This document shows positions 15,955 through 24,392 of a stretch of 64,000 nt of DNA, in pieces (position 1 is the first letter of the stretch; each line of letters opens with the position of its first letter). The DNA is from Eubacterium sp. (GTDB lineage: Bacteria; Bacillota; Clostridia; Lachnospirales; Lachnospiraceae). Location of the stretch: contig JAFUBZ010000021.1 in assembly GCA_017459945.1 (NCBI GenBank), positions 62,001 to 126,000 of the forward strand, given 5' to 3'. The position numbers and the translations under genes are program-made. Below the pieces are notes generated by a model. That model was not told where the DNA came from. It did no database searches and worked only from the letters and a program-made list of their open reading frames with translations.

Positions 15955-17241
15955 TCAACGTGCAGCTGCCGCAAATCCTTTTTCCAGATCCGCAATGATA
16001 TCATCGATATGTTCTGTTCCGATGGATAACCGGATCGTATTCGGATAGATATTCTGATCTGCCAGTTCTTCCGCTGACAGCTGGGAATGTGTCGTCGATG
16101 CCGGATGGATCACCAGACTCTTCACATCCGCAACGTTTGCCAGCAGTGAGAAGATCTCCAGGCCGTCAATAAACTTCCACGCTTCTTCCTGTCCGCCTTT
16201 GATCTCAAAAGTAAAGATCGTTGCGCCGCCATTCGGGAAATAGTGCTCATACAGTGCATGGTTCGGATGATCCGGAAGTGACGGATGATTGACCTTTTCC
16301 ACCTGCGGATGATCTTTTAAGAAGTCGATGACTTTCTTTGTGTTTTCCGCATGCCGCTCAAGACGAAGGGAAAGGGTTTCCACTCCCTGCAGCAGCAGGA
16401 ATGCGTTAAACGGCGACAATGTCGCGCCGGTATCCCGAAGCAGGATCGCACGGATATAGGTCACGAACGCTGCCGGTCCGACTGCGTCATAGAAGGAAAC
16501 GCCATGATAGCTCGGGTTCGGCGCCGCAATGTTCGGATACTTTCCGCTTGCGGACCAGTCAAATTTGCCGGCTTCCACGATCACGCCGCCAAGTGTCGTA
16601 CCGTGTCCGCCGAGGAATTTGGTAGCCGAATGAACGACGATGTCTGCGCCATGCTCGATCGGTCGGATCAGATAAGGTGTACCGAAGGTGTTATCGATCA
16701 CGAGCGGAAGGCCATGCTTGTGGGCAATGTCCGCGATCGTATCGATATCCGGAATATCGCTGTTCGGATTTCCAAGGGTCTCCAGATAGATCGCTCTTGT
16801 ATCCTCTTCGATCGCCGCTTCTACCTCTGAAAGGTCATGTGCATCTACGAAAGTTGTACGGATACCATACTGTGGAAGAGTATGTGCCAGGAGGTTGTAG
16901 CTGCCGCCGTAGATCGTCTTCTGTGCAACGATATGCCCGCCGTTTGCTGCGAGTGCCTGGATCGTATAGGTGATCGCTGCCGCACCTGATGCAAGCGCAA
17001 GACCTGCGCTGCCGCCCTCAAGCGCTGCAACTCTGTCTTCAAACACGCCCTGTGTCGAGTTGGTCAGTCTGCCGTAGATATTTCCCGGGTCTGCCAGGCC
17101 AAACCGGTCTGCCGCATGCTGACTGTTGTGAAATACATATGATGTGGTCTGATAGATCGGTACCGCACGTGCGTCAGTGGCCGGATCTGCCTGCTCCTGT
17201 CCGACATGCAGCTGTAATGTTTCAAATCTGTATTTACTCAT
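15955..17241 (-). CDS. metY: O-acetylhomoserine aminocarboxypropyltransferase, copy 1
   Basis: 428-residue Cys/Met-metabolism PLP enzyme; condenses O-acetylhomoserine with sulfide to homocysteine. Opening FETLQLHVGQEQADPATDAR, then VPIYQTTSYVF, and the PLP Lys in VVHSATKFLGGHG; the length and these blocks fit MetY rather than MetB/MetC (about 380-400 residues). Has a strong promoter (17299-17327) whose spacer carries the ACCTA...TAGGT repeat shared with the Rrf2/Fe-S promoter at 19.6 kb. A second, only moderately similar MetY is encoded at 60130 in the thiocarboxylate cluster. Confidence 0.93.
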   Translation of the reverse strand: MSKYRFETLQLHVGQEQADPATDARAVPIYQTTSYVFHNSQHAADRFGLADPGNIYGRLTNSTQGVFEDRVAALEGGSAGLALASGAAAITYTIQALAANGGHIVAQKTIYGGSYNLLAHTLPQYGIRTTFVDAHDLSEVEAAIEEDTRAIYLETLGNPNSDIPDIDTIADIAHKHGLPLVIDNTFGTPYLIRPIEHGADIVVHSATKFLGGHGTTLGGVIVEAGKFDWSASGKYPNIAAPNPSYHGVSFYDAVGPAAFVTYIRAILLRDTGATLSPFNAFLLLQGVETLSLRLERHAENTKKVIDFLKDHPQVEKVNHPSLPDHPNHALYEHYFPNGGATIFTFEIKGGQEEAWKFIDGLEIFSLLANVADVKSLVIHPASTTHSQLSAEELADQNIYPNTIRLSIGTEHIDDIIADLEKGFAAAAR

Positions 17242-17298
17242 GATTGATCCTCCCTTTGGTTCTTAAGAATCTATGCTGATTCCCTTTTGATGGAGCCT

Positions 17299-17332
17299 AA
17301 TATACTATATATCACCTAGTTTGTCAATAGGT
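17299..17332 (-). promoter_or_regulatory. metY promoter with putative Rrf2 operator
   Basis: Minus strand TTGACA (17322-17327), 17 bases, TATATT (17299-17304). Inverted repeat ACCTA (17314-17318) / TAGGT (17328-17332) spans the -35. The reading ACCTATTGACA recurs exactly at the MOSC-nifS-nifU promoter, suggesting a common Rrf2 regulator. Confidence 0.72.
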
Positions 17333-17358
17333 ATTATGAGTTTTATTTTCAAAAAATT

Positions 17359-17383
17359 AGAAGCTGCCAAAATGACAGCTTCT
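17359..17383 (-). terminator. Terminator after the NifU-like gene
   Basis: Stem AGAAGCTG / CAGCTTCT with a 9-base loop, followed on the minus strand by AATTTTTT; 38 bases past the stop of the gene at 17421. Confidence 0.85.
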
Positions 17384-17420
17384 TTTCTCAAGTATGTTTC
17401 TATAAAATTATAAGGAATGA

Positions 17421-17795
17421 CTATTCCTGATTCTCGTAGTAATTGTCCAACGCAGACTTGATGGCTTCTTCGGCCAGGACTGAACAGTGCATCTTATATC
17501 CCGGAAGTCCGTCAAGCGCCTCTGCAACCGCTTCATTCGTCAGTTTCTTTACTTCTGACAGCGGCTGACCCTTGATCAGCTCTGTTGCCATGGAGCTTGA
17601 CGCGATCGCGCTGCCGCATCCGAATGTCTCGAATTTCACATCCTTTACGATATCATCTTCGATCTTCATATACATCTTCATGATATCTCCGCACTTTGCG
17701 TTCCCGACTTCACCGACTGCATTTGCATCCTCGATGATTCCGACATTTCTGGGGTTTCTGAAATGATCCATCACTTTTTCACTATATAATGCCAT
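17421..17795 (-). CDS. nifU: Fe-S cluster scaffold protein, NifU/IscU N-terminal type
   Basis: 124 residues from the ATG at 17793-17795 (MALYSEKVMDHFRNPRN), chosen for its GGAGG site and because the family starts here; the frame itself is open further upstream. The three cluster-ligand cysteines are visible: NAKCGD, FGCGSAIASSS and KMHCSVLA. Assembles Fe-S clusters with sulfur from the NifS-like desulfurase encoded just upstream (58 bases). Last gene of MOSC-nifS-nifU. Confidence 0.94.
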   Translation of the reverse strand: MALYSEKVMDHFRNPRNVGIIEDANAVGEVGNAKCGDIMKMYMKIEDDIVKDVKFETFGCGSAIASSSMATELIKGQPLSEVKKLTNEAVAEALDGLPGYKMHCSVLAEEAIKSALDNYYENQE

Positions 17796-17853
17796 TTTGC
17801 TTTCCTCCGATTTAAAACAATCCTCATCTGTAAAACTTCCTGTGTCACAGGCC

Positions 17854-19041
17854 TTACAGAATAAACTCCTTCTTTCCATTCATGAGGTCTCTCCAGATTG
17901 GCGAGAAGCCTCTCAGATATTCGACAACTTCTTTTACGGACTGGATCAGGTACTCGACTTCTTCATCTGTCGTCGCCGCATCCATGCTCAGTCTCAAGGA
18001 GCCGTGTGCCACGTCATGTACGCGGCCGATCGCAAGCAGCACATGACTCGGATCAAGTGATCCTGATGTACATGCGCTTCCGGAAGAAGCGCTGATCCCC
18101 TTATCATCCAGCAGGAGCAACAGCGATTCTCCTTCGATGCCTTCAAAGCAGAAATTCGCATTTCCCGGCAGGCGCTTCACTGCGTCTCCATTTAAAGCCG
18201 TATGCGGGATCTCAAGGATTCCCTCAATCAGACGATTCCGGATCTCTAACTGACGCTTTGTATTGGCCTCAAGATTGGCAACAGCCTCCTTCAATGCTTC
18301 GGTCATGGCTGCGATCGCCGGGACATTTTCCGTACCCGCACGTTTCCCTCTTTCCTGTGCACCGCCTTCGATCAGATTGGTGACCGGGATTCCCTTTTTC
18401 ACATACAGGAAACCGGCGCCCTTCGGGCCGTGGAATTTATGACCGGAAGCAGACAGCATATCGATGTTTTCCGCTTCCACATCGATCGGCAGATGTCCAA
18501 CCGCCTGCACTGCATCCGTGTGGAAGAGTACCTGATGCGCTCTGCAGATCGCTCCGATCTCTGCGATCGGCTGTATCGTCCCAATCTCATTGTTGGCATA
18601 CATGATCGTGACGAGGCAGGTATCTTCACGAATCGCTGCTTCAAGCTCCTCTGGCCGGACCAGGCCGTCCTCATGCACATCCAGAAGGGTTACTTCAAAA
18701 CCATCTTTTTCGAGTCTCTGCAGGGTATGCAGGATCGCATGATGCTCAAATGCAGAAGAGATGATATGCATCTTTCCCTTCTTTTTCCCGATCTGCGCTG
18801 CTGTCAGAAGCGCCTGGTTATCCGCTTCGCTTCCGCCGGAGGTAAAATAGATCTCCCGGGGTGACGCATTGATAACCGCAGCCACATCCTCTCTTGCCAG
18901 TTCTAATGTTTCCTTTGCTTTCTGTCCAATGGTATAAAGGCTGGACGGATTTCCATAGTCTTCCTCCATGCAGCGGATCATCACCTGCACTGCGGCAGGA
19001 CTCATCTTTGTGGTCGCTGCATTATCTGCATATATTTTCAT
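17854..19041 (-). CDS. nifS: Cysteine desulfurase NifS/IscS family
   Basis: 395 residues. PLP enzyme that takes sulfur from cysteine as persulfide. Motifs: YADNAATT at the start, SGGSEADNQAL, HTDAVQAVGHLPID, the PLP Lys in SASGHKFHGPKG, and the sulfur-carrying Cys in SSGSACTSGSL (the SSGSAC(T/S) loop of the NifS/IscS group I). Middle gene of MOSC-nifS-nifU; operon is driven from a promoter that overlaps an Rrf2-type operator, so it is probably repressed when Fe-S supply is sufficient. Confidence 0.95.
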   Translation of the reverse strand: MKIYADNAATTKMSPAAVQVMIRCMEEDYGNPSSLYTIGQKAKETLELAREDVAAVINASPREIYFTSGGSEADNQALLTAAQIGKKKGKMHIISSAFEHHAILHTLQRLEKDGFEVTLLDVHEDGLVRPEELEAAIREDTCLVTIMYANNEIGTIQPIAEIGAICRAHQVLFHTDAVQAVGHLPIDVEAENIDMLSASGHKFHGPKGAGFLYVKKGIPVTNLIEGGAQERGKRAGTENVPAIAAMTEALKEAVANLEANTKRQLEIRNRLIEGILEIPHTALNGDAVKRLPGNANFCFEGIEGESLLLLLDDKGISASSGSACTSGSLDPSHVLLAIGRVHDVAHGSLRLSMDAATTDEEVEYLIQSVKEVVEYLRGFSPIWRDLMNGKKEFIL

Positions 19042-19068
19042 CTTGTCTTCTCCTCATCTCAATCAATA

Positions 19069-19509
19069 TCAACAATCAGTCGCTTCCATTATGATCTCAT
19101 CCCCTTTATGGATGATACCGCCATGGAGTACTCTGGCAAACACACCTTCTCTTGGCATGATGCAGTCGCCCATGACCTTATAGATCTGGCAATGACTATG
19201 ACACTCTTTTCCGATCTGCGTCATTTCCAGCAGCACATCCCCGATGCGGAATCTGGTCCCGATTGGAAGCTCCTTAAAATTAAATCCTTCCACGATCAGA
19301 TTCTCGCCGAATGCGCCAAAATCGACTTTGGCGCCTCTCGCACGAAACTCTTCAATCTGTCCAAGGCCCAACAGACTCACCTGTCTGTGCCATTTTCCAG
19401 CATGTGCATCGTCTTTGATGCCCCACTCTTCTATCAGCTCAGCTTCCGGAACTTCATGCTTCTGCGTTCCCTTTTTTTCACTGATGCAGATTCCCTGTAT
19501 GATTCCCAT
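19069..19509 (-). CDS. MOSC domain protein
   Basis: 146 residues, essentially one MOSC domain, the beta-rich fold of molybdenum-cofactor sulfurase C-termini and YiiM-type proteins. Visible blocks: DDAHAGKWHRQVSLL, FGENLIVEGF and the cysteine-rich GKECHSHCQIYKVMGDCIMP, the likely sulfur-transfer site. First gene of an operon with nifS and nifU, which suggests it accepts sulfur from the desulfurase and passes it to a cofactor or metabolite. ATG at 19507-19509; long shared leader with the divergent Rrf2 gene. Confidence 0.88.
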   Translation of the reverse strand: MGIIQGICISEKKGTQKHEVPEAELIEEWGIKDDAHAGKWHRQVSLLGLGQIEEFRARGAKVDFGAFGENLIVEGFNFKELPIGTRFRIGDVLLEMTQIGKECHSHCQIYKVMGDCIMPREGVFARVLHGGIIHKGDEIIMEATDC

Positions 19510-19593
19510 GATACCTCCTGCTACGTTTCAAAATATGTCACACAGAAAAACTCCCTATTTTTCTGTTTGATTCACATGTCTCCTACCTGTACG

Positions 19594-19676
19594 AGAATAA
19601 CACCTATTTACCCATCGTGTCAATAGGTAATTAGTTTTTTACTTGATTTACCCATCTACCCTGCGGTATAATGGGT
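19594..19676. promoter_or_regulatory. Divergent control region between MOSC-nifS-nifU and Rrf2 copy 2
   Basis: Leftward promoter: TTGACA (19618-19623), 18 bases, TATTCT (19594-19599). Rightward promoter: TTGATT (19643-19648), 18 bases, TATAAT (19667-19672). Perfect inverted repeat ACCTATT (19602-19608) / AATAGGT (19622-19628) covers the leftward promoter; a second pair ACCCAT (19650-19655) / ATGGGT (19671-19676) covers the rightward one; ATTTACCCATC occurs twice, at 19606-19616 and 19646-19656. This fits autoregulation by the Rrf2 protein. Confidence 0.72.
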
Positions 19677-19697
19677 CGAAAAGGAGGCGCAACTGAT

Positions 19698-20096
19698 ATG
19701 ATTTCAACCAAAGGACGCTATGCACTCCGGGTGATGATCGATCTTGCCGAGCATGAAGCAGATGGTCATATCCCGTTAAAAGACATTGCCGATCGTCAGC
19801 AGATCTCAAAAAAGTATCTGGAAAGTATTGTAAAAGAACTGGTCCGCGGAAAGCTGGTGACCGGTGTGAGCGGAAAAGGTGGCGGCTATCAGTTATGCCG
19901 TCCCGCAGAAGATTACAGCGTCGGAGAGATCCTCGAGCTCTTAGAGGGCCCGCTCTCATCCGTTGCCTGTCTGCTCGATGACGCGGCAGAATGCCCGCGG
20001 GCAGACAGCTGTCAGACACTCCCCATGTGGGCAGAATTCGACCATATGGTACATGATTTTTTCTATGGTAAAAAGCTTACGGATTTAATTGCGTAA
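19698..20096 (+). CDS. Rrf2 family regulator, copy 2 (IscR-like)
   Basis: 132 residues from ATG 19698, with AAGGAGG 10 bases upstream; the longer frame from 19671 begins inside the promoter. Winged helix (STKGRYALRVMIDLAEHE, QISKKYLESIVKEL, GGGYQLCRPAEDY) and cysteine triad C-x7-C-x5-C (CLLDDAAECPRADSC) as in cluster-binding Rrf2 members. Divergent from MOSC-nifS-nifU; operator-like repeats lie in the shared region, so it likely senses Fe-S status and controls that operon, itself, and perhaps metY. Confidence 0.9.
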   Translation: MISTKGRYALRVMIDLAEHEADGHIPLKDIADRQQISKKYLESIVKELVRGKLVTGVSGKGGGYQLCRPAEDYSVGEILELLEGPLSSVACLLDDAAECPRADSCQTLPMWAEFDHMVHDFFYGKKLTDLIA

Positions 20097-20119
20097 AAAC
20101 GATAACAGGTGCAAGTATA

Positions 20120-20151
20120 CAAGGTGCCAGGCATCCCTGCCTGGCACCTTG
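20120..20151. terminator. Strong hairpin between convergent genes
   Basis: Perfect 14-bp stem (CAAGGTGCCAGGCA / TGCCTGGCACCTTG) with a 4-base loop between the Rrf2 stop (20096) and the stop of the minus-strand gene at 20152. No long U-tract on either side. Confidence 0.75.
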
Positions 20152-20862
20152 TTACGTTAATACACTCACGATCTTCCGATCGATCTCTTCACTTTTTAAT
20201 ATCTCAGCATCCGGCGCATTTGGATCCGGTTCCCCGCAGACATCAACGCCAATCACGTCGAAATGGCTGACCAGATACTGCAGGCAGTTAAGCAATCCGT
20301 CTGCCGACAGTTCGCCCTGATCCCAGTTGGTATCAACCTCTTCTTTCGAAAGAACATCCTTATCCACCGAGATGTAAAGGAGCGTTTCGGCATCCAGTCC
20401 GCAAAAAGCGCTTTCCGGATCAGAGAGATCCTCCTCAGAAAGCAGCTGAATCTTCTCCTTCAATCCTTCCAGATAAGCCTCTTCTCTTGATCCTGCCAGC
20501 CACACCTTCTGCAGGCGTAGATCCTGCTCCAATGCCGTTTTGATCCAGGAGCCGCAGCTGATCAGATCATCTCCCCATGCAGAGGGCTGCATATCGGTAT
20601 GATGATCAAATACAACCAGCTGATAAGGCTGATCCACTTTTTCAAGCCAGAAAAGGGTCGCATAATGGTAATTCCCGGAGTCCAGAAAATGAATGCCTTC
20701 TGCAGGAAACGGTCTCAACGTTTCTCTGATCGTATCTCTCGCTTCATCGCTTAAATACCCGTTTGTTCCCGGCAGATCAGACAGTCCGATCGTCGTCTCT
20801 GACAAGCGATCCCTTCGTTGATATACACCGGAAAAATTCATATCGATCTTGTGCATAAGCAT
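20152..20862 (-). CDS. Arginase/ureohydrolase-fold protein
   Basis: About 236 residues; start placed at ATG 20860-20862 (AGAGG 5 bases upstream), though ATG 20854-20856 is as likely and the frame extends to 20883. Metal-site motifs of the arginase superfamily appear in order but altered: GNYHYAT (for GGDHS), VVFDHHTDMQ (for DAHxD), and LYISVDKDVLS (for SxDxD). The enzyme would cleave an amidine-type or deacetylate a substrate with Mn or Fe; the substrate is unknown. Third gene of a CYTH - histidine phosphatase - arginase-fold operon. Confidence 0.75.
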   Translation of the reverse strand: MLMHKIDMNFSGVYQRRDRLSETTIGLSDLPGTNGYLSDEARDTIRETLRPFPAEGIHFLDSGNYHYATLFWLEKVDQPYQLVVFDHHTDMQPSAWGDDLISCGSWIKTALEQDLRLQKVWLAGSREEAYLEGLKEKIQLLSEEDLSDPESAFCGLDAETLLYISVDKDVLSKEEVDTNWDQGELSADGLLNCLQYLVSHFDVIGVDVCGEPDPNAPDAEILKSEEIDRKIVSVLT

Positions 20863-20897
20863 CCTGTCCTCTGATATTCCCATGAGCAGTATCCGGG

Positions 20898-21497
20898 CTA
20901 AACACCTTCTTTGATCCCGCCCTGGCTGTACACTTCTATTACTTCACCAAATCTGCCATCCGTCCGCTCCACAGCATAAATACCGCAGGTGCTGATATAC
21001 TTTGCCCAATAGCTGCCGTTTGATGAGGTGGAAAGGTATTCGAGTCCGCCCTTCATCGCGACCGCATGCGTCGCGATCAGGATATTCCCTTCCGTTTCTT
21101 CCAGGTCCTCTAAAAAGTCCCCCATTCTGCCAACGACAGAAGAAAGCGGTTCCATTCCATCCGGTGCCGGATTGTTTACAAAATCGCTGAAAAACGTAAT
21201 GATCTCAGGGGCCGGATTGGTCAGATCCATCCCCTCATACGGACCGTAATCCATTTCCAGAAGCCGTTCGTCCGTTGTTACTTCCTGTCCCTGTGTCGCA
21301 AGCTCTGCCGTCTGCATCGCACGGATCATCGGGCTGGCATAAACACGGTCAAATGTAATGCCCTGCTTTTGCAGCCATTCGCCAGCTGCCTTTGCTTCCA
21401 AAACGCCTGTTTCATTTAAAGGAATATCACTTCTTCCCTGTAACAGTTTTGCCTGGTTTTTATCCGTCTGACCATGACGCATGATATAGATCATCAT
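20898..21497 (-). CDS. Histidine phosphatase family protein
   Basis: 199 residues from the ATG at 21495-21497 (GAGGGT site upstream; the frame reaches a TTG at 21518). Starts MIYIMRHGQTDKN, the RHG phosphohistidine motif of the phosphoglycerate-mutase-like superfamily, with the second catalytic His in ILIATHAVAMKG near residue 150. Small-molecule phosphatase; substrate not evident. Lies 21 bases after the CYTH gene, so probably co-expressed with it. Confidence 0.9.
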   Translation of the reverse strand: MMIYIMRHGQTDKNQAKLLQGRSDIPLNETGVLEAKAAGEWLQKQGITFDRVYASPMIRAMQTAELATQGQEVTTDERLLEMDYGPYEGMDLTNPAPEIITFFSDFVNNPAPDGMEPLSSVVGRMGDFLEDLEETEGNILIATHAVAMKGGLEYLSTSSNGSYWAKYISTCGIYAVERTDGRFGEVIEVYSQGGIKEGV

Positions 21498-21518
21498 ACC
21501 TGTACCCTCATCTTTCAA

Positions 21519-22079
21519 CTACGCATCGCTTGTTCCCTGCAAAAGCGCAAGATAGGAATTCCGGATCGTATCCGACAGCGAATATCCCAGCTTCTCTAAT
21601 ATCTGCGAAATCTTTGCAAGCGCAGCGTCTTTTTCTCCTTCATCGGCGATTACGATCTCAAGTTCTAAGAATGCACCAAGCCCGTCGATCCGGTCGATAC
21701 AGGCTGTCATATCTTCCCATGTCAGTTCCTGTCTGACCTTGATCACGGACGGAGAAACCTTGCAGAAACCGATCGCCTCAAAAATCTGCTCTGCCAGCTT
21801 CCCGTCAGAAACACCGGTTTCGAGTTCCTTTCTGCTTTTTGAGACCGTATCCATCTTTTTCCCTTTAAAGGTGATCACAGACTCCGATTCGCCGCTTTCA
21901 AGATCCGTGATGTGGCGCACACGCAGTGCTTCGCCGTTTGTTTTGATCTGCGACAGCGCATTGTCGTAATAGTGATCCTCTTCCCGGATTCTTTGCCGCA
22001 TACAGAACCCGATCTTCTGAAGATGTGCTGTCGTCTCTTCTACATTCTTTAACGGTACTTTGACTTCAATCTCAAACAT
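21519..22079 (-). CDS. CYTH domain protein (class IV adenylate cyclase / triphosphatase-like)
   Basis: 186 residues. N-terminal signature FEIEVKVPL (ExExK), EEDHYYDN, alternating charged strands (EALRVRH, ITFKGKK, SRKELET) and FLELEIV near residue 145, the charged tunnel of CYTH enzymes. Members act on triphosphates: thiamine triphosphatase, inorganic triphosphatase or class IV adenylate cyclase; similarity in length is closest to the CyaB-like group. First gene of its operon; a terminator of glmM lies just upstream. Confidence 0.88.
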   Translation of the reverse strand: MFEIEVKVPLKNVEETTAHLQKIGFCMRQRIREEDHYYDNALSQIKTNGEALRVRHITDLESGESESVITFKGKKMDTVSKSRKELETGVSDGKLAEQIFEAIGFCKVSPSVIKVRQELTWEDMTACIDRIDGLGAFLELEIVIADEGEKDAALAKISQILEKLGYSLSDTIRNSYLALLQGTSDA

Positions 22080-22139
22080 GTTCTGTCTCCTACGTGTTGA
22101 TTCGCAAGTGTTCCTGATCCCGCCTCTTCAATGATACAA

Positions 22140-22163
22140 CAGGGAGCCCCAAAAGGCTCCCTG
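22140..22163 (-). terminator. Terminator after glmM
   Basis: Stem CAGGGAGCC / GGCTCCCTG with a 6-base loop, 23 bases beyond the glmM stop; weak T-run (TTGT) downstream. Confidence 0.75.
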
Positions 22164-22185
22164 CTCCATACTGTTTTTGTTTTTC

Positions 22186-23532
22186 CTATGCCAGGTGACC
22201 TTTCTGTTCGATCACATCGATCACAGAATCCACGTACTTCTCACAGATCTCTTCGGTATCTGCTTCTACCATGACACGGATCACCGGCTCTGTGCCGCTT
22301 TCTCTAACCAGAATTCGTCCTGTGTCGCCAAGCTCCTCAGAAACTTTTGCAACAGCTGCCTGTACATCCGGATCATTCTGTGCATCCGGTTTGCTCTTTA
22401 CTCTGACATTTTTGAGAACCTGCGGATAGAATACAACCGGTGCTGCCAGTTCGCTCATTGGCTTCTCTTCAGCAAGCATCGCTTCCATCATTTTCAGACT
22501 GGTCAGGATACCGTCACCGGTCGTTGCATATTTGGTAAAGATGATATGACCGGACTGCTCACCGCCGATCCTGTGGCCATTCTGAACCATGTTCTCATAC
22601 ACGTATTTGTCGCCGACTTTTGTCTTCTCATACTCGATCCCTACCGCATCCAGTGCTTTGTAAAGACCGAAGTTGCTCATAACGGTCGTAACGACTTTGT
22701 TGTTCAAAAGCTTTCCGCGCTCTTTCATGTACAGACCATAGATGTAGAGGATATGATCGCCTGTAACAACGTTACCCTTCTCATCTACACAAAGGCAGCG
22801 GTCAGCATCTCCGTCATAAGCAAAACCGACATCCAGGCCATTGTCAACGACGAACTTCTGCAGATGTTCGATATGTGTACTTCCGCAGTCCGTATTGATG
22901 TTGTAGCCATCCGGCTCCGCGTTCATCACATAGGTCTTTGCGCCGAGTGCGTCAAACACACTCTTTGCGATCGACCATGCTGCGCCGTTTGCGCAGTCCA
23001 GTCCGACCTTGACATCTTTGAAGCTGTACTTTGACAGGGAGATTAGATAACCGATGTAACGGTTACGTCCTGCTACATAATCTACCGTGCGGCCGATCTT
23101 TTCCCGCTCAGCGAGCGGCACATCGATCTTGCCGTCAATGTAATCTTCAATCTTCAGCAGGGTTTCCTCATCCATCTTCTCGCCGTTGTCATTGACGATT
23201 TTAATACCGTTGTCATAAAACGGATTGTGGGAAGCAGAGATCATGATACCGCAGTCAAAATCATCTGTCCGCGCAATGTAGGAAACGGACGGTGTAGTGG
23301 TAACATGCATAATGTAAGCATCTGCGCCGGAAGCCATCAGGCCTGTGCAAAGCGCATACTCAAACATGTAGCTGGAACGTCTGGTGTCCTTTCCGATGAT
23401 GACTTTTGCTTTTTTGTCTAATCTTGCACCATAATACCAGCCGATATAGCGGCCGATCTTGATCGAATGTTCAACATTCAGTACCTTATTTGCTTCCCCG
23501 CGGAAGCCGTCTGTACCAAAATATTTACCCAT
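22186..23532 (-). CDS. glmM: Phosphoglucosamine mutase GlmM
   Basis: 448 residues from ATG 23530-23532 (MGKYFGTDGFRGEAN) with GGAGAG 4 bases upstream. Converts glucosamine-6-P to glucosamine-1-P for cell-wall UDP-GlcNAc. Catalytic phosphoserine loop GIMISASHNPFYDNG, metal loop DGDADRCL, sugar loop GEQSGHI and phosphate-binding RESGTEPVIRVM near the end; full family length. Third gene after the hexapeptide protein and nagB, all downstream of a glmS ribozyme, so its expression is likely lowered by glucosamine-6-P. Confidence 0.96.
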   Translation of the reverse strand: MGKYFGTDGFRGEANKVLNVEHSIKIGRYIGWYYGARLDKKAKVIIGKDTRRSSYMFEYALCTGLMASGADAYIMHVTTTPSVSYIARTDDFDCGIMISASHNPFYDNGIKIVNDNGEKMDEETLLKIEDYIDGKIDVPLAEREKIGRTVDYVAGRNRYIGYLISLSKYSFKDVKVGLDCANGAAWSIAKSVFDALGAKTYVMNAEPDGYNINTDCGSTHIEHLQKFVVDNGLDVGFAYDGDADRCLCVDEKGNVVTGDHILYIYGLYMKERGKLLNNKVVTTVMSNFGLYKALDAVGIEYEKTKVGDKYVYENMVQNGHRIGGEQSGHIIFTKYATTGDGILTSLKMMEAMLAEEKPMSELAAPVVFYPQVLKNVRVKSKPDAQNDPDVQAAVAKVSEELGDTGRILVRESGTEPVIRVMVEADTEEICEKYVDSVIDVIEQKGHLA

Positions 23533-23564
23533 TGTTCTCTCCAATCAATTGTTTTTATTCGTTC

Positions 23565-24356
23565 CTACAGTCTTTCCTTTTTCTCGATATCGAGGAAATA
23601 TTTGTAGGTATCTACTGTCAGCTCGCCACAGGCTTCTTCATCGCAGGCGATGATTGCTGCATTGTGCATCTGCAGAGCACTGCAGGTCCATTTCTGGCTT
23701 ACACCGCCTTCTACGGTTGCTGCCAGTGCGCGTGCCTTATTATGACCGCTGATCAGGACAAGAACTTCCTTGGAATCTGTAACAGTACCGATTCCTACAG
23801 AAAGTGCCTGTGCCGGTACTTTTTCCGGATCATTTCCGAAGAAACGGGAGTTTACGATACGGGTGTCTGTCGTCAGATCTCTGACGCCTGTTCTGGAAGC
23901 CAGTGATGTATACGGCTCATTGAATGCAAGGTGTCCGTCAACACCGATACCGCCCATGAACAGATCGATGCCGCCATAGGAAGCGATCTTCTCTTCGTAT
24001 GCTGCACACTCACCTTCCGGATCATCTGTCATACCGTTTAAGATATTGATGTTTTCCGGCTTCATGTCTACCAGATGATCAAACAGATTGTCATGCATGA
24101 AATACCAGTAGCTCTGGTCATGCTCATGCGGAAGACCAAGGTACTCATCCATATTGAATGTTACAACATTCGCAAAGGACACCTCTCCGGCCTTGTTCAT
24201 TCTAACCAGCTCCTGATAAACACCGATCGGTGAAGAACCTGTCGGCAGACCCAGTACGAACGGACGGTCTTCCTTATGCCCATTGATCTTTGCAGCAATG
24301 TAATCTGCTGCCCATTTACACATTTTTTCATAGTTATCCTGAATTACAACTCTCAT
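23565..24356 (-). CDS. nagB: Glucosamine-6-phosphate deaminase NagB
   Basis: 263 residues. Interconverts glucosamine-6-P and fructose-6-P plus ammonia. Motifs: LGLPTGSSPIGVY, NMDEYLGLPHEHDQSY with the catalytic Asp, MGGIGVDGHLAFNEP, and the allosteric/catalytic SLASRTGVR. Normally catabolic and induced by amino sugars; here it sits in a biosynthetic operon between a hexapeptide protein and glmM and behind a ribozyme that responds to its own substrate, which suggests a balancing or even reverse (amination) role. Confidence 0.95.
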   Translation of the reverse strand: MRVVIQDNYEKMCKWAADYIAAKINGHKEDRPFVLGLPTGSSPIGVYQELVRMNKAGEVSFANVVTFNMDEYLGLPHEHDQSYWYFMHDNLFDHLVDMKPENINILNGMTDDPEGECAAYEEKIASYGGIDLFMGGIGVDGHLAFNEPYTSLASRTGVRDLTTDTRIVNSRFFGNDPEKVPAQALSVGIGTVTDSKEVLVLISGHNKARALAATVEGGVSQKWTCSALQMHNAAIIACDEEACGELTVDTYKYFLDIEKKERL

Positions 24357-24392
24357 GCTATTCTCCTTTTTATAATATTTGAATTGCGTAAT

